From positions 1-25,938 of the IMG/VR virus record IMGVR_UViG_3300034272_001011: a stretch of 25,938 nt of DNA. One strand, given 5' to 3'. Positions 1 through 7,754 of the stretch are shown piece after piece. The notes beneath the pieces were generated by a model. That model saw only the letters and a program-made list of their open reading frames with translations. It had not been told where the DNA came from and ran no database searches. Position numbers and translations under genes: made by a program. Numbering within the stretch: the stretch's first letter is position 1; every line of letters starts with the position of its first letter. This DNA is from a virus.

Positions 1-1
1 T

Positions 2-1201
2 GCAATTGGTTCTTTTAATTCTTGGCTTTTTAATCAGTTCCAACGTGGGGCAATGGCAGAAACTTGGTTGCTTGAGTTCCAACGCTATCGGAGTGCATAT
101 CCAGAGCTTTCAGAAACAGATGTTGCTCGTAAAGTTTCCAAGGATCTTAATACCCGATTCGGAAACCTTGGAAGGCAGGGCATATTAAAGAGCAAAACTA
201 TGCAGGATACTGCTAGGTTCCTTTTCCTTGCACCCCAATGGAACGAGGGTCTTATTAGAACTGAACTTGGTGCTATGGGGCAAACAGGAAAAGCATTAGT
301 AGATGCGGCTACTGGCAAGCGGTTCTTTGCTGGCATTCTTGCACGTTCTGTTGGAGGGATGGTGGTAGCTCAATTCATTGCCAATCAATTAATCAATTAC
401 GGGACAAGAGGAATTCCTACTTGGGAAAATCCAGAAGAAGGATTTGGTGAAAAAATAAGTGCTTGGATTCCTGATTTTTGGGGAGGGCCGGGATTTTTCT
501 TAAATCCTATGTCTCTTGCTATGGAGACAACCAATTTATTAATGAAAGGATATGAAAGAACTGGTGATGCGGTGGATACTGCAATGAATTATTTCCGTAG
601 TCGTTCCTCTGTTCCAATGCGTCCTGTTTGGGATGCCGTCACTAATAAAGATGTATTAGGAACCTATTATGCCCCCGGTGAGAAATGGAAGGGTATGCTC
701 AAAGATTCCATTCCAATGCCCATTGCTGGAGGAGCAATATATTCAGCGGCAAAAGAAGGAATTACTGGAGAAGCCAATCAACAATTTGCTGGTCAATATC
801 AGAAGCAGTTGTTCTCTACCTTTGGTGTTAAGCTAGAACAAGCCCCAAGTGATGAATCTCGTTTGTTTACTCTGGCCCATCATTACAAACTTGAAAATGA
901 TATTCCAGATCGTACTGCTGGATATAGCTATCCCTACAAAGAACTTAATCACGCTTTGATGATTGGCAATGTTACCAATGCAAGAAAGGCGATGACGGAA
1001 CTTTTGAAAACAAAGCCTGTTAACGAAATTAAAGAGTATTATAAAAAATACCCAACTATGAAGTTGCTTCAAAGCAATGCTCAAATGAAAGAGTTTATGG
1101 ATACGCTTACTGACGAACAAAGAGAAACATATGATAGGGCTAAAGATAAAAGGAAAGAAACATCTCAAGCCGCATTGGAAATCCTAGCAGACGTTCAATA
1201 A
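2..1201 (+). CDS. C-terminal part of a large phage protein, LPD38-like (5' end off the window)
   Basis: The frame is open from base 2, so the gene begins upstream of the window; the ATG at 53 is internal. About 400 residues remain. The first part (FNSWLF, FQRGA, then FG followed by FLFLAPQW) resembles the LPD38 domain found near the C-terminus of the very large polyvalent or internal virion proteins of some phages; this is recalled from family features, not searched. A Gly/Ala-rich hydrophobic stretch (ILARSVGGMVVAQFIANQL) could insert in or touch a membrane. The last 100 residues are charged and helical. Such proteins are packaged in the head and delivered with the DNA. It is the first of a plus-strand run of four genes. 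Certain as a gene, moderate as LPD38. Confidence 0.75.
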   Translation, partial: AIGSFNSWLFNQFQRGAMAETWLLEFQRYRSAYPELSETDVARKVSKDLNTRFGNLGRQGILKSKTMQDTARFLFLAPQWNEGLIRTELGAMGQTGKALVDAATGKRFFAGILARSVGGMVVAQFIANQLINYGTRGIPTWENPEEGFGEKISAWIPDFWGGPGFFLNPMSLAMETTNLLMKGYERTGDAVDTAMNYFRSRSSVPMRPVWDAVTNKDVLGTYYAPGEKWKGMLKDSIPMPIAGGAIYSAAKEGITGEANQQFAGQYQKQLFSTFGVKLEQAPSDESRLFTLAHHYKLENDIPDRTAGYSYPYKELNHALMIGNVTNARKAMTELLKTKPVNEIKEYYKKYPTMKLLQSNAQMKEFMDTLTDEQRETYDRAKDKRKETSQAALEILADVQ

Positions 1202-1223
1202 TTCGCTTGCCTTCTATCCCAAA

Positions 1224-1610
1224 ATGGGATTGATTAAAGGCTTAATCAACCACGCTATGTCTAAATACAAACTACCTACTGCGTTTGCCGTCCACTTTGA
1301 GGATGACCCTGTTCTCAAGCAACTCAAGGAAGATGGAGAAGAAAACAACCGCCCAATGGTGAGTCTGTTTCAAGCCGCAACCGCTTACTTGCTTGATTCA
1401 CGCCGCTATCTATTCATTGAACTTGGAAGGTACATTCAAAAATATGGTCAACTTCCCCCACTAGAAGAATATGCAAATGAGCCAGCAACCACAGAAGCAG
1501 AAGAGGAAGTACCAAAGAAAGAAGGATTTGAACTTAAAGTCCTCCCCCCTGCCACAGAGCAACCAAGAGTTAAATTCACCAAGACCTATGGAGACGAATC
1601 CCAAAGTTGA
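1224..1610 (+). CDS. Hypothetical protein, 128 aa
   Basis: Starts 22 bases after the preceding stop; no clear SD is visible. The first 85 residues look globular and helical (FAVHFEDDPVLKQL, then ATAYLLDSRRYLFIELGRYI). The remainder is a Glu/Pro/Lys-rich, probably disordered tail. Its 3' end overlaps the next gene by 23 bases, typical of one phage transcript. I do not recognise the family. Position after the large virion protein suggests a structural or virion-associated role, by context only. Confidence 0.7.
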   Translation: MGLIKGLINHAMSKYKLPTAFAVHFEDDPVLKQLKEDGEENNRPMVSLFQAATAYLLDSRRYLFIELGRYIQKYGQLPPLEEYANEPATTEAEEEVPKKEGFELKVLPPATEQPRVKFTKTYGDESQS

Positions 1611-1782
1611 GGCATGGTGTGCCATCCTTAATGGGTTTGCGGCAAGCGGTGAACTTTCTCCAGAAACTTTAGGGGAAAAAGGTGGCGACATTCGTGTTCG
1701 CACCCTAGCAGTTCACGCCGCAAATCTTGTTAAACATTTCCATTCCGAATTTGTGAAGGCGAATGGCGAAAACATTCCTTAA
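1588..1782 (+). CDS. Hypothetical small protein, 64 aa
   Basis: I chose the ATG at 1588 because it gives a modest 23-base overlap with the upstream gene. The frame is open further up to 1471, but that extension reads the upstream gene out of frame as Lys/Gln-rich low complexity. The chosen product has METNPKVEAW followed by two helices (AILNGFAASGEL; LAVHAANLVKHFHSEF). Its end overlaps the glycosyltransferase start by 20 bases, so the two are probably translationally coupled. No recognised family. Confidence 0.65.
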   Translation: METNPKVEAWCAILNGFAASGELSPETLGEKGGDIRVRTLAVHAANLVKHFHSEFVKANGENIP

Positions 1783-3292
1783 TCTCGGTAGGTATGGTGA
1801 TGTAATTGCTCTCCTGCCTGTTCTCAAAAAAGAGAACGATGAGAGTGGCGAGAAGCCAAGGCTAATTATATCCAAGGATTACTGCGACATTCTAGATGGG
1901 GTGTCCTATGTTGATCCTGTGGTTTATGATGGGCCGTTTGATGATATATCTGGTGCGCTAAAGTTTGCTAAAGGCATTGATGAAAGCGTAATCGCAAGTC
2001 AAGTTGTCGGGATTCCAGATGTTGTGGTAAGTCAAGTTTACGGAAAGAACCATTCCCCCAAGATTATTTGTGATAGCTTCCAACAGGATTTGTGGAGGCT
2101 TGCTGACAGGTTGGATCTCTGGCCCAAGCAACCCCCATTGGTGTTTGATAAAAGGAGCAAAAAGCGAGAAGCAAAACTTATCAAGTATATCCCTACCTAT
2201 AAACCTTGGGTGGTAATAAGTGCAGGAGGGTTTTCCTCTCCGTTCCCATATCGGGAACTTCTATTGGAGATAGTAACTCATTGCTTGAGGGATTTTCACA
2301 TCGTTGATCTAGCCAAGGTCAAAGCAGAAAAGTTCTTTGATCTACTCGGAATCATGGATCATCCGAATACTGCGGCAATGATCCTGACTGATAGTGGCCC
2401 ATTACACCTCTCATATGCCACAAAAAAACCCGTTCATGCGGTTGTGACAGATTCCCCCTCCCTCTGGCATGGGGCGGCATGGCGACCATTCTATGCGTCT
2501 TATACACGCTATCAGAACTTCCCAAGGGACATAACTAGGATACTAGATTTAATACGAAACCCCCCTGTAAAGCCTAAATTATCAAACATTATCCATGTTT
2601 ATCAGCGCACACCTTGGGCAACAGGAGAAGAAAAGCGCAGGAATCAAGTAGCCGCAAAGTCATGGGAGGGAATTGGGTGCGTGGATCTAGGACTGGATGA
2701 TAATTGTTTCGTTAGATCATCGGCTGAAATGGTTCCTGATGAAACCAAGCGCATTCCTCTGATCAAGGATATGCTTCGGTTGGCTTGTGTAGGCAGGGAT
2801 GATTCGGATGTATTGTTGCTGACCAATACGGATACTTGTATTGCATCAAATGTGTTGGAAAAGATTGTAGGGGTTCTTCCTGCTTATGCTTATCGCAAGG
2901 ATTTTAAGAGGCTAGATGCTCCGATTAAAGACAAGGATATATCCGAAGGTGACAATTATGCAGGGTGTGATTTCTTTGCAATAAGGGTAGGGTGGTGGAG
3001 AAAGAACCATGCATTGTTTCCCGATATGATCCTTGGAAGGCATTCATGGGATAGGATCATGCGTGAACTGATTAAATCGGCTGGAGGTAGGGAGATAACT
3101 GATGTCATCTATCACGAAAGGCATCCCTCTGGATGGGAAAGCCCACAGAATATCAATCGTGACCCCTCCAATTTAAGGAACTGCAAGCTGGCAAGGGAAT
3201 GGTTACAGGAACGGAAGATGCCCTTGCTTGAAATAGAAGCCTTGAACTACGAGGGCAAGTTTAAGAAACCCTTGTTTAAGGCTTCCTCGTAA
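1763..3292 (+). CDS. Two-domain glycosyltransferase (GT9-like plus GT-A-like)
   Basis: 509 residues. The N-terminal half (about 1-265) looks like a family 9 (heptosyltransferase-like, GT-B) enzyme: it opens with a Rossmann-type strand and GRYGDVIALLP, and has the family signature TDSGPLHLSYA at 209-219 followed by a short strand and Pro. The C-terminal part (about 275-450) looks like a separate GT-A-type domain: IIHVYQRT at its start, then LLLTNTDTCI (351-360), where NTDT could be the DxD-like metal and sugar-nucleotide site. Acceptor and donor sugar cannot be read from sequence. The stop overlaps the convergent FkbM methyltransferase gene by 17 bases, so together they may build and cap a glycan on the virion or host surface. 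Glycosyltransferase: fairly sure; two catalytic domains: inference. Confidence 0.75.
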   Translation: MAKTFLNLGRYGDVIALLPVLKKENDESGEKPRLIISKDYCDILDGVSYVDPVVYDGPFDDISGALKFAKGIDESVIASQVVGIPDVVVSQVYGKNHSPKIICDSFQQDLWRLADRLDLWPKQPPLVFDKRSKKREAKLIKYIPTYKPWVVISAGGFSSPFPYRELLLEIVTHCLRDFHIVDLAKVKAEKFFDLLGIMDHPNTAAMILTDSGPLHLSYATKKPVHAVVTDSPSLWHGAAWRPFYASYTRYQNFPRDITRILDLIRNPPVKPKLSNIIHVYQRTPWATGEEKRRNQVAAKSWEGIGCVDLGLDDNCFVRSSAEMVPDETKRIPLIKDMLRLACVGRDDSDVLLLTNTDTCIASNVLEKIVGVLPAYAYRKDFKRLDAPIKDKDISEGDNYAGCDFFAIRVGWWRKNHALFPDMILGRHSWDRIMRELIKSAGGREITDVIYHERHPSGWESPQNINRDPSNLRNCKLAREWLQERKMPLLEIEALNYEGKFKKPLFKASS

Positions 3293-3947
3293 ATACGCAA
3301 TCCCAATTCTGGTCGTAGTAACGGAAGATTTCCCTGTAATCCCAATCGGCAAGGTATTTCAGAATGTCGTCGCAAGTATATCCAAAGCTGGCTAGGGCAT
3401 TAGGGTTAAACTCACAAACGATATGCTTGAGTGCAGGGTTGGATAGCAGTTCTTTCGCACCTTCTAGTATTGCTGGCTCAAATCCTTCAGCATCTAGCTT
3501 TAAGAAAATACACTCATTATCTTTAATGAAGTTTTTATAATGCTGATCTAGCTTGGCAGATATTCTATCTCCCCCCTCAAGGACTGGTCTTCCCCCCATG
3601 TTGCCCCCTTCTGAATGATATATTTGAACACTCCTTCCATCTCCTACTGGCGAGTGAATGGTTGTTGCTTCTGGACAATTGTGCCTTAAACATTGAACGG
3701 CATCTCCTTGAGGTTCCCAAGCAAGAACTGAAAACCCTTTGTCTAGGAATATCCTAGATGTATCTCCAATGAATGCCCCGACATCAATGCATAGCGTTTT
3801 TTTCGGCATAGCATTTAGTTCGGGCAAATCAATAAAGTCTTTATCGTATCCCAGCTTGCCAAACTTTTTAACTTGCATGGATATAGACTGATCGTTTTTA
3901 AGCAACCAATAGCCTTTATATTCTTCTACAAAATCAGGAATACTCAT
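3276..3947 (-). CDS. FkbM family SAM-dependent methyltransferase
   Basis: 223 residues. The SAM-binding motif I is IDVGAFIGDTS (54-64), followed by the acidic strand WEPQ (77-80). The FkbM signature FLKLDAEGFEPAILEG is at 148-163. These enzymes O-methylate sugars or other hydroxyls. Phages often carry them beside glycosyltransferases, and here it converges on one, with a 17-base overlap of 3' ends. It is the last gene of the long minus-strand operon. The start is not preceded by a clear SD; the ATG follows an AT-rich leader just after the neighbouring gene. Confidence 0.88.
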   Translation of the reverse strand: MSIPDFVEEYKGYWLLKNDQSISMQVKKFGKLGYDKDFIDLPELNAMPKKTLCIDVGAFIGDTSRIFLDKGFSVLAWEPQGDAVQCLRHNCPEATTIHSPVGDGRSVQIYHSEGGNMGGRPVLEGGDRISAKLDQHYKNFIKDNECIFLKLDAEGFEPAILEGAKELLSNPALKHIVCEFNPNALASFGYTCDDILKYLADWDYREIFRYYDQNWDCVFTRKP

Positions 3948-3950
3948 AAA

Positions 3951-4169
3951 TTAAACATTAGTTGCATGATTAGCGCACCACAATCCATTTGTTCCACATC
4001 CGTTTTTGCGTGAGCATTGCCAGTTAAGATTAGGGGTTCTCTGTTCGTAAACTATCCAACCGCATTGGTTTGGATCATACGCTTGCCCTTTAGGGTTTTT
4101 GTAAGTCGTGCCATATCTATGCTTTAGCAATGCGGCTTTTGTCTTTGGTTGCTTACTCGTCGCTATCAT
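3951..4169 (-). CDS. Small cysteine-containing protein, possible zinc binder
   Basis: 72 residues. The N-terminus is basic. The C-terminal half carries NQCGW, CSRKNGC and WCANH, a spacing that could form one zinc site. The start overlaps the upstream gene's end by 17 bases, so coupled translation is likely. Family not recognised; an HNH-like or zinc-knuckle role cannot be shown because no His-Asn-His pattern is present. Confidence 0.65.
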   Translation of the reverse strand: MIATSKQPKTKAALLKHRYGTTYKNPKGQAYDPNQCGWIVYEQRTPNLNWQCSRKNGCGTNGLWCANHATNV

Positions 4170-4353
4170 TCTTTTCGATTATAACGTATGGTGTTACGGG
4201 TTGTTCCTGTTGCGGATAGATTGTGTAATAGCTACCAGCATCTTGACCATCTGTTGCTGATAGGTTGGCAACATAATAGGTTTGCATGGGTATTGGCTGA
4301 ACTGGGGCAGTATGGAGACTTGCCGCAAATAATATGGATTGTAATTGGTTCAT
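4153..4353 (-). CDS. Hypothetical protein, 66 aa
   Basis: I prefer the ATG at 4353, 13 bases after the upstream stop. A longer reading from 4434 would overlap the upstream coiled-coil gene by 68 bases. The product starts MNQLQSILFAASLHTAPVQP, which could be a weak signal-like hydrophobic segment. It then has Tyr/Gln-rich sequence (PMQTYYVANL, SYYTIYPQQEQP) and ends acidic. No known domain. It overlaps the next gene by 17 bases. Confidence 0.55.
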   Translation of the reverse strand: MNQLQSILFAASLHTAPVQPIPMQTYYVANLSATDGQDAGSYYTIYPQQEQPVTPYVIIEKNDSDE

Positions 4354-4366
4354 TTGATTGTTAGTT

Positions 4367-4666
4367 TTAGTTGGTATATTGTGCTTTGAGTTGGATTGCT
4401 TCGGCTTCTGCTTTCTCTGCTCGTTTGCAAGCAATTCTAAATTCGGTGTCTAGGAATGAATTGATGTCCTGCGATTGTAGCAAGTCGGATTCTGTTTTTA
4501 GGAGCTGGTGGTTTAACTTTGCGACCTCTGCCTGTGAGGCGGCGAGTTCTCGCTCTAGTTCTCTGGATAAAGCATAAGCGTCCTGATGCTTTTTCAGCAG
4601 TTCCTTTGGTTGTGGGGGGCAATGCCGAAACTCAATGGCATCCGTTCTCGGTGTGTCGGGGTTCAT
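4367..4666 (-). CDS. Coiled-coil phage protein with TPRTDA N-terminus
   Basis: 99 residues. The N-terminus (MNPDTPRTDAIEF) is a type I recall from many small phage proteins of unknown role. Residues 25-95 are a continuous charged coiled coil with a heptad-like pattern (SRELERELAASQAEVAKLN; KRAEKAEAEAIQL). Four bases separate its start from the upstream stop. Probably oligomeric; function unknown. Confidence 0.7.
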   Translation of the reverse strand: MNPDTPRTDAIEFRHCPPQPKELLKKHQDAYALSRELERELAASQAEVAKLNHQLLKTESDLLQSQDINSFLDTEFRIACKRAEKAEAEAIQLKAQYTN

Positions 4667-4670
4667 TTGT

Positions 4671-4979
4671 TTATTTGTTTTTTTTGTTGTTGCTACTGCT
4701 CATGTGCCAAGCGGAACACTCATCGCAGAAATATGATCGCAGGAAGCTAGTCCCTCCGAATCCCTGCTTGAGTCTTTTTTTAATAGCGGCATCGCATCTT
4801 GATTCACTTGAGAAACATGACTTTCCACATATGCCTTTAATGGGTTTCTCATTTCCTTGAATCATGCCTAATTCCAAAGCAGTTCGTTTGTCAATTGGTT
4901 CAATGTCGGGAGTCTCAAGCCCGATCTCATTTAGAATATGATCAATACAGGATTTCATTTCTTTTGCCATTTTTCCCAT
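4671..4979 (-). CDS. Small zinc-ribbon-like protein
   Basis: 102 residues. The C-terminal half holds ICGKSCF, then a basic helix (CDAAIKKRLKQ), then SYFCDECSAWHMS. The pattern Y-x-C-x2-C-x2-WH is typical of tiny phage zinc-ribbon proteins. The first 45 residues are helical. The start overlaps the preceding 58-aa gene by 25 bases; a second ATG at 4970 is also possible. Function unknown, perhaps nucleic-acid or protein binding. Confidence 0.65.
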   Translation of the reverse strand: MGKMAKEMKSCIDHILNEIGLETPDIEPIDKRTALELGMIQGNEKPIKGICGKSCFSSESRCDAAIKKRLKQGFGGTSFLRSYFCDECSAWHMSSSNNKKNK

Positions 4980-5131
4980 TGTTCGGTTTCAATGAAGTAA
5001 TCGCATCTATCCTCGCCTTCTTCTGGTTCAAATGAGGAATACGATTGATAGAATGAAGCAGGGGCTAGATACCTCCAGCATTGTTTATGCGAGGGGCAAT
5101 CCGTATTATTGCATTTCGATATATCGGTCAT
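4955..5131 (-). CDS. 58-aa four-cysteine protein
   Basis: An ATG-to-TGA frame with cysteines at 7, 12, 18 and 43. It includes DCPSHKQCWRY (11-21), then QSYSSFEPEEG, then RCDYF (42-46). The arrangement C-x4-C-x5-C plus a distal C before an aromatic pair recalls a widespread small phage and bacterial protein family of unknown role with one metal site. It overlaps the genes on both sides (25 and 26 bases), so it fills what would otherwise be the only gap in this operon section. Confidence 0.7.
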   Translation of the reverse strand: MTDISKCNNTDCPSHKQCWRYLAPASFYQSYSSFEPEEGEDRCDYFIETEQWEKWQKK

Positions 5132-5339
5132 TGTCTTGGATTTCTTTTTTTAGATCACTCAAGTCCTTGCAGGATTTACGAGCATCAGATGGTTTGTCCC
5201 ATTGCATGATTCCATCGGCAATTGCTACTGCACGATCTCGCTGGTCATTGGAACGATTTAGTTTCTCCTGCATCGTCATCTCTGGTTTGGATTGCTCCAC
5301 AAGAAATGCTTCTACAAGTTGTTGGATGTTTTCGATCAT
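5106..5339 (-). CDS. Hypothetical helical protein, 77 aa
   Basis: A highly charged, mostly helical product (IENIQQLVEAFLVEQ; LSDLKKEIQDNDRYIE). The start ATG overlaps the upstream stop as ATGA (5336-5339), a classic coupling junction. No family recognised. Confidence 0.65.
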   Translation of the reverse strand: MIENIQQLVEAFLVEQSKPEMTMQEKLNRSNDQRDRAVAIADGIMQWDKPSDARKSCKDLSDLKKEIQDNDRYIEMQ

Positions 5340-5554
5340 TTTAAAATAAAGTCGTGATCTTGTATTAATTGATAAAGGTGATCACGAGTTGCTTGAAGTG
5401 CTTCATCTGCTGTTTGGAATGTGTTTCCATGCTTTAACCAATTGCGTAGTTGGTGGTCTAGGTTCTGAATACAGTTTTTAAATGCCGATCCATTGATGGC
5501 ATCGTAATGATCCTGTTCATCTATTGGTAATTGAAACTCCAGTATCGCTTTCAT
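5336..5554 (-). CDS. Conserved phage hypothetical protein, 72 aa
   Basis: The N-terminus MKAILEFQLPIDEQDHYDA and the end (EALQATRDHLYQLIQDH) match a pattern I recall from small conserved phage proteins of unknown function: a beta strand, then FKNCIQNLDHQLRNWLKHG. ATGA-type 4-base overlaps occur at both ends (5336-5339 and 5551-5554). Role unknown; its place in the replication operon is the only clue. Confidence 0.68.
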   Translation of the reverse strand: MKAILEFQLPIDEQDHYDAINGSAFKNCIQNLDHQLRNWLKHGNTFQTADEALQATRDHLYQLIQDHDFILK

Positions 5555-5751
5555 TTTTCAATTGCGGCGTTGATTGCTTCGTTGATCTTTAGGGTTTTTC
5601 CTAAAGTGTTAAGCATTTCGATTTCGCTCAAGATTCCCTCAAGGTAGGAGATTTTTTTGTTGAGGCGTTGATTTTCCTGCATGATTTGATTCAAGAGGTT
5701 TTGAATCTCTGGATATTCGGGGAATCTGTCGGTGTTTATTTCTATGCTCAT
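5551..5751 (-). CDS. Short coiled-coil protein, 66 aa
   Basis: Residues 15-60 form an amphipathic coiled coil (IQNLLNQIMQENQRLNKK, then LEGILSEIEML). The start is preceded by the leader TAACCACGCAC, whose TAA is the stop codon of the upstream gene; there is no SD. This is one of the clearest cases of the AACCAC leader discussed in the findings. Confidence 0.65.
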   Translation of the reverse strand: MSIEINTDRFPEYPEIQNLLNQIMQENQRLNKKISYLEGILSEIEMLNTLGKTLKINEAINAAIEK

Positions 5752-5759
5752 GTGCGTGG

Positions 5760-6254
5760 TTACTTTATGCTGTTAAGGTATTCTTGCTGGATGGATTTGG
5801 GCCAAGTGTTGAAGGGGAATGTATTCCAAGTTGGGTGAACCAACATGGATTCTGGATATACATAGCACCGCCAAACAAACGCTTCCTGCTCATTCACTCC
5901 AAGGCGTGAGGTGATGGTTGGTTTCTTGGCTTTTAAAGCCTCGTAATCCATGCCTTCATCCTCATATCTACCCTGATTCAACCATGTGCTAGGGTTGGGA
6001 ATGAACTTGCCTCCATCCTTCTGCCAATCGGGAGAAGCAATGGATCTCTTTAGTGCAGGAAGAACACGCTCAATGGACAACTTCTTCCTCATCCATATTT
6101 CCTTGCAGTAAGGCTTTGCTGTCTTCTTCGGGTATGCTGACCAGAACGCCTCAAAGTCTTTGCTGGAGGCTTTCTTGGGGCTTATAGGGGCATCCTGTAT
6201 ATCGTAGGGACGATTGCAACAGGGGCAAATATCTGCTTCTTGTATTGTATTCAT
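5760..6254 (-). CDS. Replication-initiator/replisome-organiser-like protein
   Basis: 164 residues from the ATG at 6254, chosen because a good SD (GAGGAG, 8 bases upstream) precedes it; the frame is open upstream to 6305 without such a site. An N-terminal CPCCNRPYD (10-18) is a zinc-knuckle-like motif. It is followed by DFEAFWSAYPKKTAKPYCKE (33-52), a helical stretch and FIPNPSTWLNQGRYEDE (84-100). That FW-AYPKK ... P-P-TWLN-x-x-R-x-ED signature is common in the C-terminal part of phage replication proteins (O/DnaD-type organisers). The usual N-terminal winged-helix part is missing here, but a separate wHTH-like protein is encoded two genes upstream. Role in origin opening or helicase loading is inferred. 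Confidence 0.65.
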   Translation of the reverse strand: MNTIQEADICPCCNRPYDIQDAPISPKKASSKDFEAFWSAYPKKTAKPYCKEIWMRKKLSIERVLPALKRSIASPDWQKDGGKFIPNPSTWLNQGRYEDEGMDYEALKAKKPTITSRLGVNEQEAFVWRCYVYPESMLVHPTWNTFPFNTWPKSIQQEYLNSIK

Positions 6255-6255
6255 T

Positions 6256-6597
6256 TTAAAACTCCTCGTATGACCATTGTTTCTTTTTGTATTGGACGGC
6301 AACAAACCTAAACCAAGGATGGTTTTCAGCGGCTACCTTGATCTTCACCCTGCCAGTTCCTTGCCAAAAACCTTTGACTTCATGGTATTCAATCGTGCCA
6401 TCGGCATTGATAACAAAGAAGTCGGGTGTATAGGTTGTCAGCTTGGCAAGTTTTAATGCCATAGCCTCAAACTGGTAGTGGTGAATCTCTCCTGCTTGTT
6501 TGCGTTGTTCTAGGAGGGCGGCATAGGCTTGCTCCGTTTTATTCATCTGTCCAGCAACACGCCTTGAGGTGTTGCCTTTGGCTCGGAATGTTCTCAT
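6256..6597 (-). CDS. DUF1064-type PD-(D/E)XK endonuclease-like protein
   Basis: 113 residues. The core matches the DUF1064 family: E22 in NKTEQAYA, then YTPDFFVI (D59), then EYHEVKGFW with E73-x-K75, giving the D...ExK active site. A basic patch follows (RVKIKVAAE). Such proteins are predicted phage nucleases, related to Holliday-junction or endonuclease I folds. The start overlaps the upstream stop as ATGA (6594-6597). It sits between the initiator-like protein and a winged-helix-like gene, which fits a replication or recombination role. Confidence 0.78.
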   Translation of the reverse strand: MRTFRAKGNTSRRVAGQMNKTEQAYAALLEQRKQAGEIHHYQFEAMALKLAKLTTYTPDFFVINADGTIEYHEVKGFWQGTGRVKIKVAAENHPWFRFVAVQYKKKQWSYEEF

Positions 6598-6983
6598 ATA
6601 GAAATTATCATTTCTTCAACTGCCAACTTCCCTTTTTCTGTGATGCGTGAAATCAGATTGCTTTTACCAAAATCGGAAAGCCTTGTTTCTCCTGTTTCCT
6701 CAATTAGTCCAAGAAATCTTAATTCACCGCAACGCTTCCGATAACAAGCCATTTTCTGGTATAGACCAGTTATTTTTCCAGCTTCCTCATCGGTAAGTTC
6801 TCCATTCTTTTTATATGCCAAGAGAAGTTCAGCCTTCTGGCTTCCCCACCTAATCTTGTCATCTTTAGTTACGGCTAACTTCGATGTAACGGGATCGCTA
6901 TTTCTGGCATAACCCGTCCACTCTGGAGTTGGATTTCCCTCTTGGTTATTATAAGAAAAATCAAAGTCGAATTGGTCACTCAT
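6594..6983 (-). CDS. Winged-helix-like phage protein
   Basis: About 129 residues. YARNSDPVTSKLAV is followed by GSQKAELLLAYKKNGELTDEEAG, KMACYRKRCGELRFLGLIEE and TGETRLSDFGKSN. This NSDP-TS-A, DEEA, RR-ELR-LGL, TGETR pattern is shared by small phage proteins with a winged-helix DNA-binding fold. The ATG at 6983 gives an 8-base overlap with the upstream gene; a longer reading from 7019 is possible (141 aa). Probably binds DNA near the replication start. Confidence 0.72.
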   Translation of the reverse strand: MSDQFDFDFSYNNQEGNPTPEWTGYARNSDPVTSKLAVTKDDKIRWGSQKAELLLAYKKNGELTDEEAGKITGLYQKMACYRKRCGELRFLGLIEETGETRLSDFGKSNLISRITEKGKLAVEEMIISI

Positions 6984-7182
6984 TCCAGTTGGGGAAGTTG
7001 ATTTTTCCTTTGTCATCAATGCCTACGCAATAAAGGTTGGAGAAAGAACGCTTTACTGATCTTGCTCCTGCATCGAATGCTTCCTTTACCCTGTCATCTA
7101 GCGATGGAATGCTATTATCAGGGTTGAGATAACGGATATGCTCTCCGCTCAAATAATCTTCAGCTTCCTTTGAGTGTTTCAT
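6976..7182 (-). CDS. Hypothetical protein, 68 aa
   Basis: Start taken at the ATG at 7182, which overlaps the upstream stop as ATGA. A TTG two codons earlier is less likely. The product is MKHSKEAEDYLSGEHI, then DDRVKEAFDAGARSVKRSF and a short strand. It has the look of small phage proteins carrying an A-x-x-AGARSV helix, function unknown. Confidence 0.62.
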   Translation of the reverse strand: MKHSKEAEDYLSGEHIRYLNPDNSIPSLDDRVKEAFDAGARSVKRSFSNLYCVGIDDKGKINFPNWNE

Positions 7183-7403
7183 TTGCAAAGGAAATAAGCC
7201 CCGAATCCAATTGATACGATCAGAAGGGCAAACAGCACTCGCATGACTGCCTTTAGATCATTGATGTTCTCCTCAAGTTCAAGGAGTTCGGAATGATGCT
7301 TCCTGACCATCTCTAGGATATGCTCTGATTCCCGAAAGTGGAAATCAATCCTTGAGGCGATCTCGTTGATTTTGTCGGATGTGGTTGGTTTTCTCAATTT
7401 CAT
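7179..7403 (-). CDS. Small tail-anchored membrane protein
   Basis: 74 residues: a soluble charged helix (about 10-50, coiled-coil-like) and one strong C-terminal transmembrane helix (VMRVLFALLIVSIGFGAYFL), ending CK. The leader GCAACCACGCACC lies directly before the ATG and there is no SD. It is sandwiched between the SSB-like gene and small replication genes. A role in membrane tethering or as an antiholin-like factor is possible but unsupported. Confidence 0.66.
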   Translation of the reverse strand: MKLRKPTTSDKINEIASRIDFHFRESEHILEMVRKHHSELLELEENINDLKAVMRVLFALLIVSIGFGAYFLCK

Positions 7404-7436
7404 GGTGCGTGGTTGCTGGTGTTGGGTTTGGGTTAA

Positions 7437-7754
7437 TTAAAACGGAATGTCATCGTAGTCATCTGCTGGTGCTGGCTTTGGTGCAGGAGACTTAAATGCG
7501 GTCTTCAGCTTTGGGACAAAGCCAGAAGGCTTCTTCACTTTGTAGTTTCCAAGGATGGGTTGCTTCTTCCCTGCATCCCTAGATGCCTTTGAAAGAGATT
7601 GCTTGATCACTCCGTCATTGCCGTACTGGTCGGGAACTTCTGCTCCTGTCTCGTCCGTATTCGCATACATAACGATGTCGAGGTAGGTTCCCTTCTCGCC
7701 TTCGTAAAGCTCGGTCTTGTCGATCTTCTTAACGTCTATCTTTGCGGTTATCAT
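7437..7754 (-). CDS. Single-stranded DNA-binding-like protein with acidic tail
   Basis: 105 residues. The N-terminal half has beta strands (MITAKIDVKKIDKTEL; YLDIVMYANTDE). The second half is Lys/Pro/Ala-rich and flexible, and it ends DDYDDIPF. An acidic tip with terminal D-x-PF is the hallmark of bacterial and phage SSB proteins, used to recruit repair enzymes. The protein is shorter than typical SSB, so the OB fold may be divergent. It is next to a DUF2800-type nuclease and in the same operon as RecT, so it probably serves in recombination or replication. Confidence 0.7.
   Translation of the reverse strand: MITAKIDVKKIDKTELYEGEKGTYLDIVMYANTDETGAEVPDQYGNDGVIKQSLSKASRDAGKKQPILGNYKVKKPSGFVPKLKTAFKSPAPKPAPADDYDDIPF

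Noticed and set aside
4371-4860. Plus-strand frames opposite the coiled-coil and zinc-ribbon genes
   Set aside because: Shadow frames with Ser/Cys/Leu-rich composition; the minus genes are tightly packed and coupled.
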